From Centropus unirufus (Eukaryota; Chordata; Aves; Cuculiformes; Centropidae): DNA of 64,000 nt. The notes under the pieces were generated by a model. It was not told the DNA's origin, did no database searches, and saw nothing but the letters and a program-made list of their open reading frames with translations. Numbering within the stretch: the stretch's first letter is position 1; each line of letters opens with the position of its first letter. The DNA lies in assembly GCA_013397695.1 (NCBI GenBank), contig VYZI01000057.1, positions 3,133,668 through 3,197,667 of the forward strand. The letters run 5' to 3'. Position numbers and translations under genes: made by a program. Positions 1 through 14,700 of this stretch are shown here, piece after piece.

Positions 1-3000
1 GGTGTCTGTAAGCTGTGAGTCTGCCTTCCTACAAATCATACAACGTGGTTGCATAGTTGCATACACGTACGGTATGGAGTCATTATATTCTATATATGGA
101 TGTCTGTGGAATGGCACATGATGGGATATGGTGGCCTGCCACAGAGGAGTGACAATGTGACCATCAGGGTTGTTTTTGATTGCATGGGAAGAGGTGGAAG
201 GTGGTGAGCCCTCCTCTGCAATAAGTGCTGCATTGCCCAAGTACTGTAAAAGGCACCTGTGGATGTCATGTGGACTGCATTTCTGCTTTTCCTACAGCCT
301 ATCCACCGGTAATTGTCTTTGCTATTAATGATAGGCTGACGTTTTTTCTGAACAGCATTAGCTTACCTTAGTAACCTGGAGTCCTAGTTAGGGCATTACT
401 AGTGCTGTTAATGTGTGTTTTAATTCATTAGCTCAGTCTATTGCAGACTGAACAAAAGCTGTGCAAAGCTGAAACCTGTGGCGGCCACCTCTGCACTTGG
501 CTGAAACAAGTCAAGGCAGAGGAAGAGTACAGCCATCACAAATGCTTATAGAAAGTGCATCTGATAGGATTAGGGAGCATGAATGATCTATTTCTAACCT
601 GTACAGTCGCCCGTGAGGGCTGTCTGGCTTGCAGTCATCATGGGCATTGTTCGATTTATCTTACTGCTTTGTTTGCTGGGGCCTTTCACAAATACCAAGT
701 TGTTTAGCTTGAGAAGCCCATTTGCATTCCAGCACATTTTCTTCTTTTTTTGGAATGGCTGCTGTGTTCTCTTTAACAGATCAGCGAGCCTTTGTGTATG
801 CAACTCTGTAATGTAAATAAGTCCAATCCTTTGGACTTTCTTATCGCTTTCTCTGCAAGGAACTGGCAGTGCCTGGCAAAGCCCTAGTGAAGTATGTTCA
901 AGAACACGTATGTGAAGCAAAGTATGTAATCTGAGGGAGGAGAGAACTTCTACCTGGTTTTTTGTTTGCTTGGTTTGGGTTTTGTGGTTTGTTTTTTTTT
1001 TTCCAGTGGATGAATGAAGAGAAATTCAAACCTGTAGTTCTCATCTTCCTCAAGTCATAGTCATAGCCTATTACGAAATGCTACGTGAATTTTTGGCCTT
1101 CCAGGTTCACATCTGACCCCCAAAGCTGATGTGCAGGAACCTGTGCAAACTCTTCCTGGGCACCACCAGGTGGGCTCTGACTAAAAGAGGAAACTGATAT
1201 GGAAGTTTTCTGTAGCGTTTGCCTCTGGGGTGTCCACCTGATTAAGCCAGAATATATGAATGTTGATCTAAAAACTGGGCTCTTAGATAAGAGTTTGCAC
1301 ACTTCAAATAAAGTTAACAATCCTGAAATCAGAATTTCTGGTTACCTGGTAACAATTCTTCTTATAGTGCAACAGGTATGTGTGTGTTATGCAACTTCAC
1401 ACTATTAAATTCTGGGAAGAGGTGAGACTTTGGCTTGTACACTCATCCACCTCTTTCTGACCCATTTTCTAGTTTTATCCAAGTTGAGGACTATTGCCAA
1501 ACCACAAGCAGAAGAAAAGACATTGGCCTTGTCTTTCATAATAAGCCCCAACTGCTTTCAGAAGTAAAATGACAAAAGCGAGCTGTTCAACATTGATGTC
1601 ATTTTATAGCAGACAAACATGTTTGCAATCCAGGAGTACAGTGAGTAGAAAATAATTATACAAAATTGTGCTGTCAAGGGTTCCAGGAGATTCAGAAATG
1701 TTCATATGAAAGGAAAATTACCCTCTCACTCACAGAAGCATTTAATCAGCAAGAAGTTCTGCTCACTTCAGCTTGCCAGGGGATAGCCTGTACCTCCCTG
1801 ATGTTGCTTTGAACTGGGAGGAGATGGGCAGAAAGGCTTCACTTTATTTACAGTTTATCTTTTTTTTCCTGTCTCAGCAACCCCCTCTTGCACAGTTATG
1901 CCTGTGGACCATGCAGCAAATTCACAATGTGTATGGCTGTGCTGTGTGTTAGTTTTTCCTGGAATTAAGACTCCTGTTCTAGGCTTGAGTACTTGCGCCT
2001 CAATCTTGGCTGCAGAAAACAGAACAGGAAATAATAAGTGCTCCTCAGATATGCGACAGAGTGATCCTCTGTGTTCACCTCAGCTTGTCGCTATGAACTA
2101 ATATTGATATTTTCAATGCAGAAACTTTGGAAGGCTAATAGGGATCTCTCTGCCCCCCAGAGGGGTCCCTTTTTACAGCCCCACAGTTACATTGCTGCAC
2201 GCTGTGATCTTAAGGTGTAGCTTAATTGAGAAACCTTTAGGAAGGACCCTGCTGAAAGACGGGTTTTGGGGAAGAGAGCAGGATTCTTTGGAGATTAATA
2301 TTTAAACCAATACCATCCCAACCCCACCCAAGTTATTGGAGGTATTTTGCAGAGTATGTGCGTTCAGAATAAAGAAGCTGGGTTTTCCACCTAGTATTTT
2401 GACACGTGGCTCATTTGGTGAGTAGCAAGCCACAGGCACTTAAGCATGAGCTTAGCTTGGTTTCTGTGGTAAGCATGGTTAGGTATAAGCGTACCTGCTG
2501 TGAAGACTGGAGATAAGAATCAGAGAGGACGTTATGGTTTTGACTGTAAGAGTTATTCTTCAGGCAAAACACAAATACTTGGATGGAAATAACTCTCACA
2601 GATAAATAATTTTTAAATACTTGCAGAAATAAGACACTTGTTTCTATATAGTGTATTCCTCTCCCTCCCCCTCTGATGAAGGGTATAGAGCAACAGGCAT
2701 TGCTCAAGAAATGATGGTAAGTGCTGGATTTTAATGACTGTTGTATCACCAGTGTTATCATGCTAGATTAAATCTATGCTTACTCTTACATCAAGGATGA
2801 TATTCTTTCTTCTTTTGCATAACATACTTCAATTTTCTTGCTTTATTTGAAAGAAGCAGCTCATATTGCGTGCTATTTCTCACTTGCAGAAACATCACGT
2901 TTTACCCACTGGTGTGAAGCACAAACTATAAGTAAATCGTTCAACTGAGAAAATAAGTATGCAATAAATTTCCATGAGCAGTTTCAATCTGGTATTTGTC

Positions 3001-6000
3001 GCAAGCTTGAAATAACTTTTATGGGGAAATGACTTGAAAGGAAAAAAAGAAGTGCTGCAAATTTGTGAATAAGGCAAGAAAATGCAAAAAGCATTACTGT
3101 GGCCTCAAAATTGAGGCTTCCTTGAAGCTGTTTTTATAGCTTTGAATGTTCTGTGTCAGTAAGTAAATAAACAATATTGTTAAGATCCCCTGTATCTGCA
3201 AAAACAGCATGATGTTCATTCCAAGGTGGCATGATGTTCTAAACAATAGAGAGAAAAAAAAACAAGAGATAACTCTGAAGTCTTAACAAGTCACCCAAGC
3301 TCAGCCTTACTCTCCCCAAAACCTTCATTAACTTCTGATACGGTTTGTCATTTGACGTCACTGAATTTTCAGTGCCTTTTAGGTTGATTGCATTAAAATT
3401 GGAAGCAGCAACCTCAGTGCCTCCAGGAAGTATTCTCTCTAAACAAATAACTAATTTCTATTGAAGTCCAGAGTATCTGTGGTGGAATATAAAGCAAGCC
3501 ATTTCTTTATCTAACTTTTGAGTCAGAACAAGTAGAGCCTTTGGGAAGACATTAGGAACACATGACCTTGGCGGAGCAGCGAGACCTTGCAGTGTCTAGG
3601 CTCTTCGTCTCAGGTGCAAAATGTTGGCATTTGAGTAAAAGTACATTTTCATGCTTAAAACAAAAACCAACCCAACAAACCCAACTTTAATTATTATTTA
3701 ATTGGCATAATATCCCATTTTTGGAGGTTCCAGTGCCAGCAAGCCAGGACAGGAGAACTGCTGCGACCAGGGTTGTCCATATACCATGTGGAGTATCCCA
3801 TATGCATGTAAATAAATAGAAAACTCTCAGTTTAAATGGGTGTTTTACAGCTTCAGCTCTGGAACAGGCTCAACAGCTCCCTTGTTCTTTCTGAAGAGCA
3901 TGATGAAATGCCACAAAAAAAAAAAAAAGGAAAAAAAGAGGAAAAGCATCATTGCATATTTGAGAATGCAGCGGGTGAATGGTTGCCTGTAACGTTCCTG
4001 TTGCAAAAGAGGGAGGCAAAATAATGTAACTGTGGTTCTGTAATGGAAATTTATCACTGAAAAGTTGGACTTCACCCAAGCTTTCCTATTTCCTTCTCTA
4101 GAGACAGAAAGGATACTTTACGTAAATGCTGTAAAATAGCCGTGCCTGAAAATCCCAAGATGTGCTGAAGTGTAGCTGGTGGGCAGCACTGGTGGGCGTT
4201 CCTTCCCATCTGAGAAACGTCGTTAGCTCAGTGGAGGTCCCGTACATAACAATATCACATCTTTAGCTGTAAATGAGAGTGAACAAGTTTTTTCAGTTTG
4301 CCTTGTTTTTGTTTTTAGAGTGAAGGAAGTAAGCAGATACTGAGGCGTTCTTTGGGAGTGTGAGAAATTGCTCTACCAAGCATTGCATGAAAGAGCTATT
4401 CACTTCTGTTTAATCCTTTATCTTAGGGAAGCTATGTCTGTGACTGAGAAGAGAGAGATGTTTTGTGCTCACCTACTTAGCCAGGTGGATGGTCATTTTA
4501 TCCCTTCAGTGTTTTCTGGCCATAAAGCAGTTGGACAAAACTTTGAGGGTATTAAGAATACCAAAAACCACCCAGTTTAGTACAAAACCAGCTTGCCTAA
4601 TGGATATATTCTTGCTGGGCAAGGCAGGATTTTAGTCTGTGTAGGAGATGCACATGAGAATGACGTGCCCTTCCATACTGTGGACAGCTGACTTGGTTTG
4701 CCAAGTCACTGTGCACATCTGAAGCTTTCCTTTCTTTCCAGAAGGGTCAATATCCCTTTCACCAAAGAGGAATTCTGCAGCCCAAGTGTAGTACAGCTAA
4801 ATGTTAAATGTATCTTAATGACAACTAGCATTTTCTTTTGAAAGGACACATGATTAGAAGGGGTTTCCTAACCGTACAAATCAACCTTTCTGGACAAGGG
4901 ATTTTAAAAACAAGCAAGCAGTTATTTTTTAGTCAACATAGTTTGAGTGGTAATGACAAAGAATCCTATGTGGAAGGTTTTAAACCAAATTCTAACCTGT
5001 TTATTGTGTAATATCAACTGATGATCGTTCATGATTCTTATCTGATCCATTTTTCTTGCCTGCCTCTCTCTATTATATACCCAAACTATGGGTTTAGAGG
5101 TTTAAAGCTCTGATGTAGTTTTCATTTCATTCATTGAACTCATCTGTGCTTGTGTGTGAAATACGAGCACATCAGTTTATTACCTTACAACACTAATAAC
5201 TCATTATTTCATGAAGAATTTTAACCAAAACAGAATCCTTGTGCACAAAGTGGGTGCAGTGGGGGGAGCTTGGTGGTCTAACATCTAATCTGAAAGGATT
5301 GTGAGTTATGTGGAATAGCTGGTTTAAATCTGCTCATAATTTACACAGCTCATCTTCCAGCTTGCACTGAGGCACATGAAGTTAGGGAAAGGTGTTTGGG
5401 ATAAGTTGCTTTTAATCGTGGGGCGTGTATGATGTGTTTTACTTGGATGCAGGAGATCTTTTTAAATTTAAAAGATTTTCATGGTTTTCTCAGAAGTTTA
5501 GTTTTCATGCTGGTCACCCTGGGGCTTTTCATCCCAGATGTAGCTACTGCTCAGTGCCACACATGTCAAACTATAAAGCCGTATTGGATGAGAGGTTACG
5601 AACGGCTACAATTATTATCAACTATGTGAAATATTGAAACGTGATGATCTAAATTAAGCTGCTATTTAGTTGTGGATTTCTCTAGAGCATCTTTCTCCCT
5701 TATTGTCAGCTAATGCTGCTAAGTATTTGTTTCTCCTGACTTACTTTGTACGAGTGGATAACGGGGTTACCTACAGATGTAAAACTTGCTCAGACTTGTG
5801 GAGCGCTTGTACTTGCTGTGCAAGGAATGAAATGCAAGAGTTCTCAGAGTCCCTGCTGAATACTATTGTTCAGTCTGACCTGTCAAAGCAAACACTCGGA
5901 AGAGGAATAGAAGAAATTTATTTGGGCTTTTTCAGTATCATTGTGCTTCTGTGACCTGGAATTTAGTTACAGACCCTGAGATGAGGAAGGGGTTTTATGA

Positions 6001-8664
6001 TGGAAAAGAAGGTACGTTTGGTGTGGCTTTGACAACTGCCATTTGTACACAAAACAGCATTTGGTGTTGTCATTTGACATTATATCGATGCACAGAAATC
6101 TTGATGGTGCTGTGAACTTTTCTCTACATTAAAAAACATTTTTCTTGTTTTGCGTGTGGCCCTGAGACTTGTTTGCATTGAGATTGCAAGTACAACTGTT
6201 AAGGTAATCAACTGCACAGAGCAAAAAACTTTACCAGCAACTTTCTAACTTTAAAGTAGCCTCTTTACACTTAAGGAATATACTTTTTTTTGAGTGCTAT
6301 TTAAAGAGATAGATTATGCATGCAAGCTGAGAGACTGTGCATTGCTGTCATGGGAGGGAGCCTGTACCTGGCAGAGGTTCTTACCTGTGCCTCTGTTGCA
6401 GCTCATCTTCTGGGAAGGGAAATGATGGGCACTTCCATCTTTCCCTTTGCTTTTCCTAGCCTATCTCAAAGCTGTTTTAGTTTCTTGCGAACACCTTTCG
6501 GGTGATGCTTGCCTCCATTCGCACACAGGCAGCTGTGTTACCTTGCTGCAGGTGGGTGCTCTCGGCCCGCCTTGTGCTGTTCTGGGTGCTGACCAGGTCT
6601 CGGTGGACGACAACAGCAATGTTTGGTGCTGCCACAGCAGCAGCCAACTGTAACTTGCTCAAGCAGCTGGAGAAGGGCTTGTGGATGTGACAGCAAAGTT
6701 TCCCGTAGCAACTGGGCTTGTGGTCGTCTTGGGGAGCTGCTGAAAACCGCCCAGTCACTGCTGTGTCACGGAGGCAATGTGAGTTTTGGCAGACGGGGCT
6801 GATTTCAGAAGTGGCTTCTCTTCCTTCCGGCCCATGGTATTCCATGTATCCCTTGAATCAGTACTTTGGGCTTCACACACAATGTGCTGGGAGGTCTTCC
6901 CTGTAGATGTCTGTAGTTGTTGCTTTATGAACGTCTGCATACTGTGGTAGTAGTTTTGAAGTGGTGCAGAGTTAAAACCCTGTGATTTTCTTTCGGCCAG
7001 GCTGCCTTGCTCATCCGTCTGCCTGCCTGCCTTCGTGGCCTGAGTCCCTTGCATCCTGCCCCCCTTCATGAATTTGGCATTCATATTTGTGGATCTGTTG
7101 TAACATTGGCTGAGTTCAAAATGGGCCAGACCTGCCTCTGGCTGTATTCAGTGTGAGAGCAGGGTGCTTCCCTGGCTGCAGGCCAATTGCAGCTCATCTT
7201 GCTCTGGGAGCTTCCTGCTGGCTCTGGTGGAAGCTGCAAAAGGTATCTGTGTATTTGGTCTCCTAGCTACAAAACCCATGGAGATGTTCCTTTCCCCTTT
7301 ATTCTGTGCTTAGAAAAGCTTTCATAAACCAACAAATAAATCCTTCAAATAAGAGATTAATGGACTCAGGCTGGGTTTTCTAAGTTTGTTGAGGCTTGAT
7401 CTGCTTCACATCCCCGTAGAAGTTGGTCAAGGTTTTGGAGTGATCAAAGGCTTCCAGTGACTTGAGTTTGAAGCTGAGCTCATGTCACCCAGGGTGTTCT
7501 GTATTCTTTCAGCCTCTGAACAAGCTTGGAAGCAATGGGTGCCTTTACAGTGTGGCAGTACCCCAGGACCTGTTGCTGAGTACCTGTGGCAAACCGCTGA
7601 GTGCTGATGCAGCCCCCGGCTGCTGGAAAAGTGGGAAAGCAGCAGGAAAATGCTTGGTTTCCAATGCCTCTGGGATGTTATCCTTTCTGGTTTTGTTAAA
7701 GTGATTTTTGCAGCTTCCCATCTTTCTGCTGAACTTTGTGTGCTCTTCATCTGATGAAATTAAAAGTCCTTTGGGGGCTGATTGACCTTGGTGTCATTTC
7801 CTGCATACTTAGAAGAAGGCAAATGTCCTGCTCTGGAGTAACAATGCTCAACAGACCTTCAAGGGCAACGAATTATCTGATTGGAATGACTGGATGAAAT
7901 TAATTTAAATCCGTTTTTATAGCACCATGGTCTTCAATTGACTTAATGAGTCCACAACACCTTTAAGTTTCAGCACCCCAGCAGCAAATTCATACCCTCA
8001 TGCCAGCATAGGCATAATGAGCTGGATCAGGGAACTGGTCAGCCACACACCAGGTAGCTACATTTGGCCCAGGTCAGCTGGCCACTGAGACACCATTGTG
8101 GGAGCAGAGCTCCATGCCAGTCAGTGGCAGCCCCTGATCTCAAGCCTACGGAGATTTCAAGCAGAGTCAAATCCACTTTCGGCAAAAGCAGTAAAACTTG
8201 GGGAATTCATTGCTTCATGCATACCCATGGCCGCTTCTTTGGTTTGTCAAGATATTATGTGGGTTTTTTCCTCAGCTTTTGCTTTAATAGGCAGGTGGTT
8301 TAATTGTGGAACAGCAGACGGCAAAAGGCTTTGGTGGTTTTGCTGGCAAAATACTTTATTGTTGCTATGGGAATAGTCCTAGCACTGCTGCAGAGCCAAG
8401 TAACTCCTGGCTGTCTAGCAGATCTGCTACACCACATTTGTGGACACTGAGGAAGGAGTTGTATTCTCAGGATTTAAGGAATCTGACTTAGAGCTCTCTT
8501 CCATGAGCACAACCAGAGGACAAAATAGATGTGCATGTTACCTCTGTAGCAGGTTTATTGTTTCACTTTTATCTCTACTCTTGGGATTATATTTCTGTAA
8601 ATGAACTGCAAATACAAGACAGGGCTGGGTACTAACTTCGGAAAATATGTTGGTTTTTTTTCAG
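1..8664 (+). other. FAM13A: Upstream FAM13A intron; no coding exon recognised
   Basis: This stretch precedes the first recognised FAM13A exon. I looked for the upstream exon that should end with two bases of a Ser codon, for the RhoGAP exons, and for an alternative first exon of the short form, and recognised none. All open frames are short and lack family resemblance. It is AT-rich with homopolymer runs (a T run near 989-1001, an A run near 3917-3930). A perfect CRE palindrome lies at 3353-3360. A short alternative first exon could still be hidden here. Confidence 0.7.
3353..3360. promoter_or_regulatory. Perfect CRE palindrome (CREB/ATF-type site)
   Basis: The octamer TGACGTCA is the full consensus binding site for CREB/ATF factors. 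It stands alone in intronic sequence with no CpG island, TATA-like box or recognised first exon beside it. One 8-mer can occur by chance, so function is unproven. Confidence 0.2.
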
Positions 8665-8706
8665 CTCCCAAGAAGATGAGCGGCCTATGTCACCCTTCTA
8701 CGTGAG
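8665..8706 (+). CDS. FAM13A: FAM13A coding exon (42 nt micro-exon; SQEDERPMSPFYV)
   Basis: A T-rich tract ending in CAG precedes the exon and a GTATTT donor follows at 8707. It reads c/tcc caa gaa gat gag..., giving SQEDERPMSPFYV, which matches the conserved FAM13A segment joining the GAP-containing half to the C-terminal half. It needs two bases from the previous exon and leaves AG for the next, so it is phase 2-2 and divisible by three. The SP after Met is a proline-directed phosphosite pattern. It is the most 5' exon found here. Confidence 0.9.
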
Positions 8707-11700
8707 GTATTTACTCAATTGTTTTAATTATTTTTCTGTGTGGGGTTGACCTGTTGGAATGGAATGTGGGAAGCAATGCCAAAAGTGTTGAACGGTGTAA
8801 CCCAACTGAAGATGAAGTTCATAATTATCACTCAGCCAGGGGGGTGAATTAGTCTTCAGAGATACAAACTCTTCATTTTTTGTTTGTTTGTTTTTAAAGA
8901 CGAGGCTCAGGGTTTAATGCCATTCTTGTAAATTCTCAACCAGAAGGCGAACATTGGTCTCCTCTTTTCTTCAGTTCATTATGTAGCTTAGATGCCCGTC
9001 ACGAGTAGCTTATAATCTGTGGGCACGGGAGAGCTTTTTGCCACAAGCTTTGAGGACCTGGCAGTTTGTGCTGTTCAGAAAGAAACCAAGAACCAGCTGG
9101 TGAGTCAGCAGCCCGTACAGCGACTGTTCCACTGCTGCAGCCTGGAAAAGCAGGAGAGTGCTTGGGTCCACAGCGTGCCTGCCTGGAGGGAATGGCACTC
9201 ATGCTGCATTTAAACAAACTGTGTTTCTTGTTTCGCCAACTGGAGGGCAAAGTCACTGCTTGTAAAAGTGCCCTAATTCTGTTGACATCAGTGAAGTTTG
9301 CTCTGTGTGCCTCAGTAGCAGGCTCAGTTCCAGTGCTTTCATTTATACATAGTGGAAGAGCAGGAGCCAGAGCAATTAACAGTGAAGGGCTGCAGATGAG
9401 GAGGGGCCAGATATTATAATTGGGTTCTTTGATCTCTGTAGAGTTTAAACAAATAAAAAGAAATCCCCGTGATGCTTTTTGTGAGAGCAGTGATATTTGG
9501 AATTCTTACAGTCATCTCTTCAGTTTGTTAATTCTCTTGCATAGCTTGGGGTTTTTCTTAGAGAGTTTTTCTAACATAAACTAGAGAAAGTGTGCAGAGA
9601 CTTGCATTAAAACTGTGCAGGAGTGGGAGTCAGTGAACGATTCATGGAATAGCCTGGTTGCACGGTCTTGTCTGCCCTCCTGTTGATCCACCATCACTCC
9701 CTGCAATGTGTTTGTCCAAATGTTGCCTAGTCTGTTCTTCAAAAGCTCCAAACTGTCCAAAGACGTTCTGCCTTTTCCTTTGGGAGATTGTTTCGTTGCT
9801 GCATACATTCCCCCGTCACCAGTTCATTTTAAGTCCTCATCCTGCCTTTCCATTGAGAATAGTCCCCCTCTTTTTTTTTTTCTGGACAGATGTGACCTTC
9901 GAGTGATTGTAGACTGTCATTACTTTTCTGCTTGTCTTGCTGCTTGCAACTGTCCTTCCAAGCCCTTTCATGGATCATGGAGAAATGATCCAGGAAGGAG
10001 ATTGCCTTCAGCTGACCTCATCGGGATTGCTTAGGAGATGGGGAGCAAGGAGTGGAAACCGATATCAAAGCAGGACAGTTTTGAGAGGGAGGAATCAAAT
10101 CTGGAAATTTTAAATAGAGATATGGGCATATTGGGATGGGGAACAAAGTATGAGTGTGTCCTTTGGAATGTATCTTGCAAATAGGAGGGAACAGTCAGGA
10201 ATAACCACATAGTTGTAAAGAAGTGGCTGATAGGAGGAGAAAGGGGGCAGCACATCTTGCAACATAAGGCTTGGAGCCCAGCTTTTGTCTTTTGTAGCAG
10301 TGCGGAGACACAGTTACTTGTAAATAAAGCTGACAGCTTGTAAGTCTTGCTGCTATTTACCACACCTCAAGAATGTGTACTCCTGAGGTCAGTTGCCAAG
10401 TGCAGTTAATTTGGCAGGAGAACTGGAGCAGGCTTGACAATTCATGGTGCTTCAACAACCGAGAACTTGAGTGGGTGGCCAGCTGTTTTCTGTGCAGCTT
10501 TGAATGTTCTCATTGTTGCCCCAGAGCTGTGCATGACGTGTAGGAATTGTCTTTGACACCATGGGAAAGAAAGGGGAGACCACATACATGCTTTAGCCCT
10601 CTGATGGTCAAATCTCTTTGTGTTCCTACCAGCCACGCTTAAAGTGTTTGAAGTATTGTTCAAGTAATCCTTGAAGAGAATCACAAATGTGTGTGTGCAG
10701 AGTGGTCGCTGCTGCATATATACAGTAGTTCCACAGAGATAATCGTGCAACAAGTTAATTAAATGGGAACAGGAGCTCTTCAACTTCCAAACCTTGCGTA
10801 ATAACTTGGCTTTTGCCAGACTGAAGGAGCATTGTGTCCCTCCGTAAACCGGTTTGGGTAGGATCAAACCAGAGGCTTGGATACTTCAGTGCAGCACCAC
10901 GTCAGCTCGCAATGAAGATGCTTCCCTGGATGTTACTTTTGACAGCAAGGCAGATGCTCAAGGTGTCATCTTTACATCAAAACTGTCAACTGGAGGAAAG
11001 AGCAGGGAAGGCTTATTTACTATAAGAAATGAACCAGAGTACACACATTTCCTCGGGGTTTTACTCAGAGGGGAAAGGTTGTTCTGGTTAGGTAACCATA
11101 CTGATGCAAGAGAAAATATCTACAAACAGGCTATGGGTAAATTTGGGCCAAAAAAACTATTTTGTAGCTGGAACCCTCTTTTGTTGGACGTTGCAAGGAC
11201 GAGGTGGGCCTAACCAGTTTGTGGGATCTGGGGTTGGAATGTATTCGTCTGCTCCTGACCAGGGTTATCCTCACCCTCTCTGTATTCCTTGGTAAAACAG
11301 ACAATTTGTTGACTCTACCAGACAAAGAGATTTCTGCACTGTTACAGGAAGAGGAAAACCTTGCTGGCTGATAGATTTTCCTAGGGGATAGTCCCTAAGG
11401 GGTGTTCATGTTCCAAAACCTTTTGTAATGAAACCCTGGGGTAAAGGGAGTTGAAATTGTTCCTTGTATAATCCTGTAATAAGGCTGTGAATGCCAGCTG
11501 TTCTGGGTTATCAGTGCTGAGAACCAGTGTGCAGTTTCAGGTAAGGAAGCAGCATCTGGCAGCAGCGATTCCCTGTAAGCACCCTTGTACTCAGCGTGTG
11601 CAGGAAGGCTTTTAGAAGGCAGGGAATCTGCGGATGTGCTGGCGTTGGTGCTTTAGATTTGACATTAGTCACGTAGATGGTTTCAGAGGAGTTTCCTGAT

Positions 11701-14700
11701 GATTGCATCCTGAGATAAACCAGAGTGTTGTTACAGTGGGGGGAGCAAACGCTTTGTAGTATGGAGCTTCTTTGTTAACCTGCAGAGCGTTAAACTGAAA
11801 TTGGGATGAGAGCTGGCATCACAAGCAGTGCCAAAAAATTGCATTTGATACCCATGGGCAAGGCAGAGCAAGGCTTTGGACAGTTTTAGTACTTCTCTTC
11901 TTGGTAGTTTTAGTACTTCTCTTTTCTTGAATTTCCAACAGCTGTTTCTCTTAACAGTTGTCATCTGAGACAACTTTCTTCATGGAATAAGAATTTGTAT
12001 TTATATAAGTCAGGTTTTCTTAGCCTGTGGAATATTGGGTAAAGCATTTTGCTCTCTTTGGTTAATTTTCTGAAAAAACTGAAAAAAATCTTGTAGATTT
12101 CACACCTGCTCAGAAATTTGCTTGGCTGCCATCCCACTGGATGCTTCCTCTTCGGTGGGACATGCCATGAGAGCTCCCAAGGCCCACAGGAGTGCTGGGC
12201 CCTTTTACATGTTATGATTACATTGTGTGATGCGTGTTGATGCCCTGTGTCACATCAGCACTGGCAGAAAAGACACACTGGGCTGCTGGGTGCCCCTGTT
12301 TGCAGCGTCCAGCTGAGGCTCCTAGGGGAGCATTTCCTTCACTGGAGAGGGACCTGTGCAGGCACCCCCACCCAAATTCACCAAACTAAATTGGGTGGCA
12401 TGTATGAATCCCCTTCAGGGTTTGACTCTGCTCCAAGCAGTAGGTGTCAGTGTGCACCGTCCTACAGGGTGATCCCAGTGCCGGCAGAAAGCAGCAGGAG
12501 TCCTGAAAAAAAGCAAAACACTTGCTTTTAGGGAGGTTCATCTACTGCAGAGTTAAGAAAGTAGTGTAAAAATATGATGTATTCTTTTTAAAGGAGGGAT
12601 AATTGCAAATGAGTTTGTGGAAGTGCAGCTGCTGAAAAAACCACTGAAGGTTTGAAGGTGTGCCGATGTGCTGTGCGATGGGACATTCCCATAACTAAAA
12701 GCATCTCTTTATTTTTATCTTTGGTTATTTTTTGGCTATTTGGTTTTCTATGTAGACACAGTCCTTCCCTTTGGGATCTGTGTGCCAAAGTACTGTCTTA
12801 AAATAGATCCCAGGTGAGTCTGTGGTATTGCATGTTGCAGTGTGCAACAGTTGTGGAGAGTGAGTATGTAACCACCAATGAAAAAAGGAATTTCCTAGGT
12901 CGTAGGTTGGAATAATGTGTTTTTGAGAGGACTTCAGCAATCTCCCATCTGAAATGTCAGAGCCATTTAAGCATCCTCTACTTTGCTGGAATGGGTGCTT
13001 GGCTTTAAAAAACAAAACAAAACCAAAAAAAATAGCTTTGTTTCCTCAGCGAAGCAGATGAATTGTAAATAAATTCCAGCAATGATTGTCCTTAGTTCTG
13101 GATTGCAAGTATAGCTTATAACTTAGGCCATGAAATATGATCAAGAATTAATTAATTGACTTCATAAAAGAAAACCCAATCTTGGAAAACACTGTGCCCA
13201 TATGTCAGTTTGATCTGGCTGATGTTTTTACTTTGCTGTTTTAATACCTGGATGCTAACAGGTTATGCTCAATAGTGCCTTGAATGAAAAATCAGGAGGA
13301 GGAGTTTGGTGTCCAGCTCACTTGCCTGCTGTAACCGGATGCCCAAGACATTCCAAAGAGAGCGCAGGTAGCACATGAGAGTCCTCACTCTGGTGCATAT
13401 CTTTAAGCCTACAGAGTTCTGAATGGGGGGAAGGGAAGGAGATTTACTATCCTTAAAGCCCGCAGAAAACACCACCCTCCCATTCTTAAAGATGAAGCAG
13501 GATTTGAGAAGAAGCCATGCAGTGTGAAGCAAGATGTTGTCCAGAGCTGATGGGGCGCTTCTGAGTGAGCAAAAGACTTCGGTAAACAAGTTGGACAACA
13601 CTAGGAAGTGCTGCAGGTCAGACTTTCCAAAAGGAAAAGCGTGAAGGTCATAAAAAGCCAGTTCAAATGTCTGCAGCACTTAAAACAGCTGTGTGCCTTG
13701 ATGCAGGTTTTGTGGCTGGCTCTCTAACAGTAAAATTCCCCAGCACTTGGAAGCTCTTCTGCTGCTTCCTGTTGCACAGGGAGATCCTTTAGTTTCTACT
13801 AAAAGTCACTGTTTCTCAGCATGCGCTGCAGCAACTGCATAATTTAATAAAGATGATCTAGCTGTGGAGATAATTGCCTGTAAATATTAGTGAAATGGAG
13901 CAGACATGAAGAGAAAATAATTAACGGAAGCAGAACATGAGTTCCCATTGTGCAGATAATTTTCTGAGCAAAGCAACCCTTCCAAGGCAGCTGCCCGCAT
14001 AGGCGTGTGTCAAGAGGGCTCCTCTGGGCACAGCTCGCCTCACCTGCTCCGTCAAGCGTAAATCCAATGGCAGAGCTCCTTTTGCCACCCAAGAGGTTTG
14101 GAAAACCCTGCAGGATGCACTCAGGCTGCCTGGTTGCACTTCTGGGCTGTGAAATCCCTACAGGCCTGTGCCTTCCCTGAGTTTGCTAACACACTTTAGT
14201 ACCTCCCACTCTGTCCCAGGGCAGGCTGGAATCCTGCAACTTTCAGCCTCCCCACTGTTCTTTTTACATGAGAACTTCCCTGAAGTAAAAAAAATAGTTG
14301 GTACAGAGTAAATCAAGCAATTTAGCAATGTATTTAAATTAAGTTTCAAAATTAAATAGAAAGGAAAGCTACCAGTTGTGGAATTAAAAGAAATGTAGCC
14401 TATCTGGAAAAGCTCTGATTTAAAATCTCTGTCTTACTGCGAAGGACTAATAAAAAGCATTAAAATATCGCAGGACTGACAGTTATATGCAGGATACAAG
14501 GAACAACTACAGAATATATTGGGATGGGGGATACAAAGATTTTTGGCTTTTTACTTAGGTATTTTTTCAGCTTTACATTTTGTTTCATCTTTTTACTACT
14601 TTTTGCGTTAAGAAGCTGGTGTGCTTTCAGTAATTCTGGGAGTGGTTTTGCAGGGGGTGACTTGAGCACCTCAGGTGACGTTAACAGCGTGGCATCTTAC

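Noticed and set aside
1199..1408. Open frame ending near a good-looking donor (1376), tested as the missing upstream FAM13A exon
   Set aside because: The translation does not resemble the FAM13A segment expected before SQEDERP, and it would not leave the required two bases of a Ser codon in that frame.
3917..3930. A-rich run as a possible retroposon tail
   Set aside because: No target-site duplication or retrogene body upstream. It looks like a plain homopolymer.
6320..6505. Open frame followed by a GTTCTT donor-like site, tested as the short-form alternative first exon
   Set aside because: The phase does not leave AG for the next exon and the sequence has no similarity to the known short-form start.
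10442..10867. 141-codon minus-strand open frame in the 8.1-kb intron
   Set aside because: No domain, no splice-consistent partners and no codon pattern distinct from neighbouring intron. Length is within chance expectation for a window this size.
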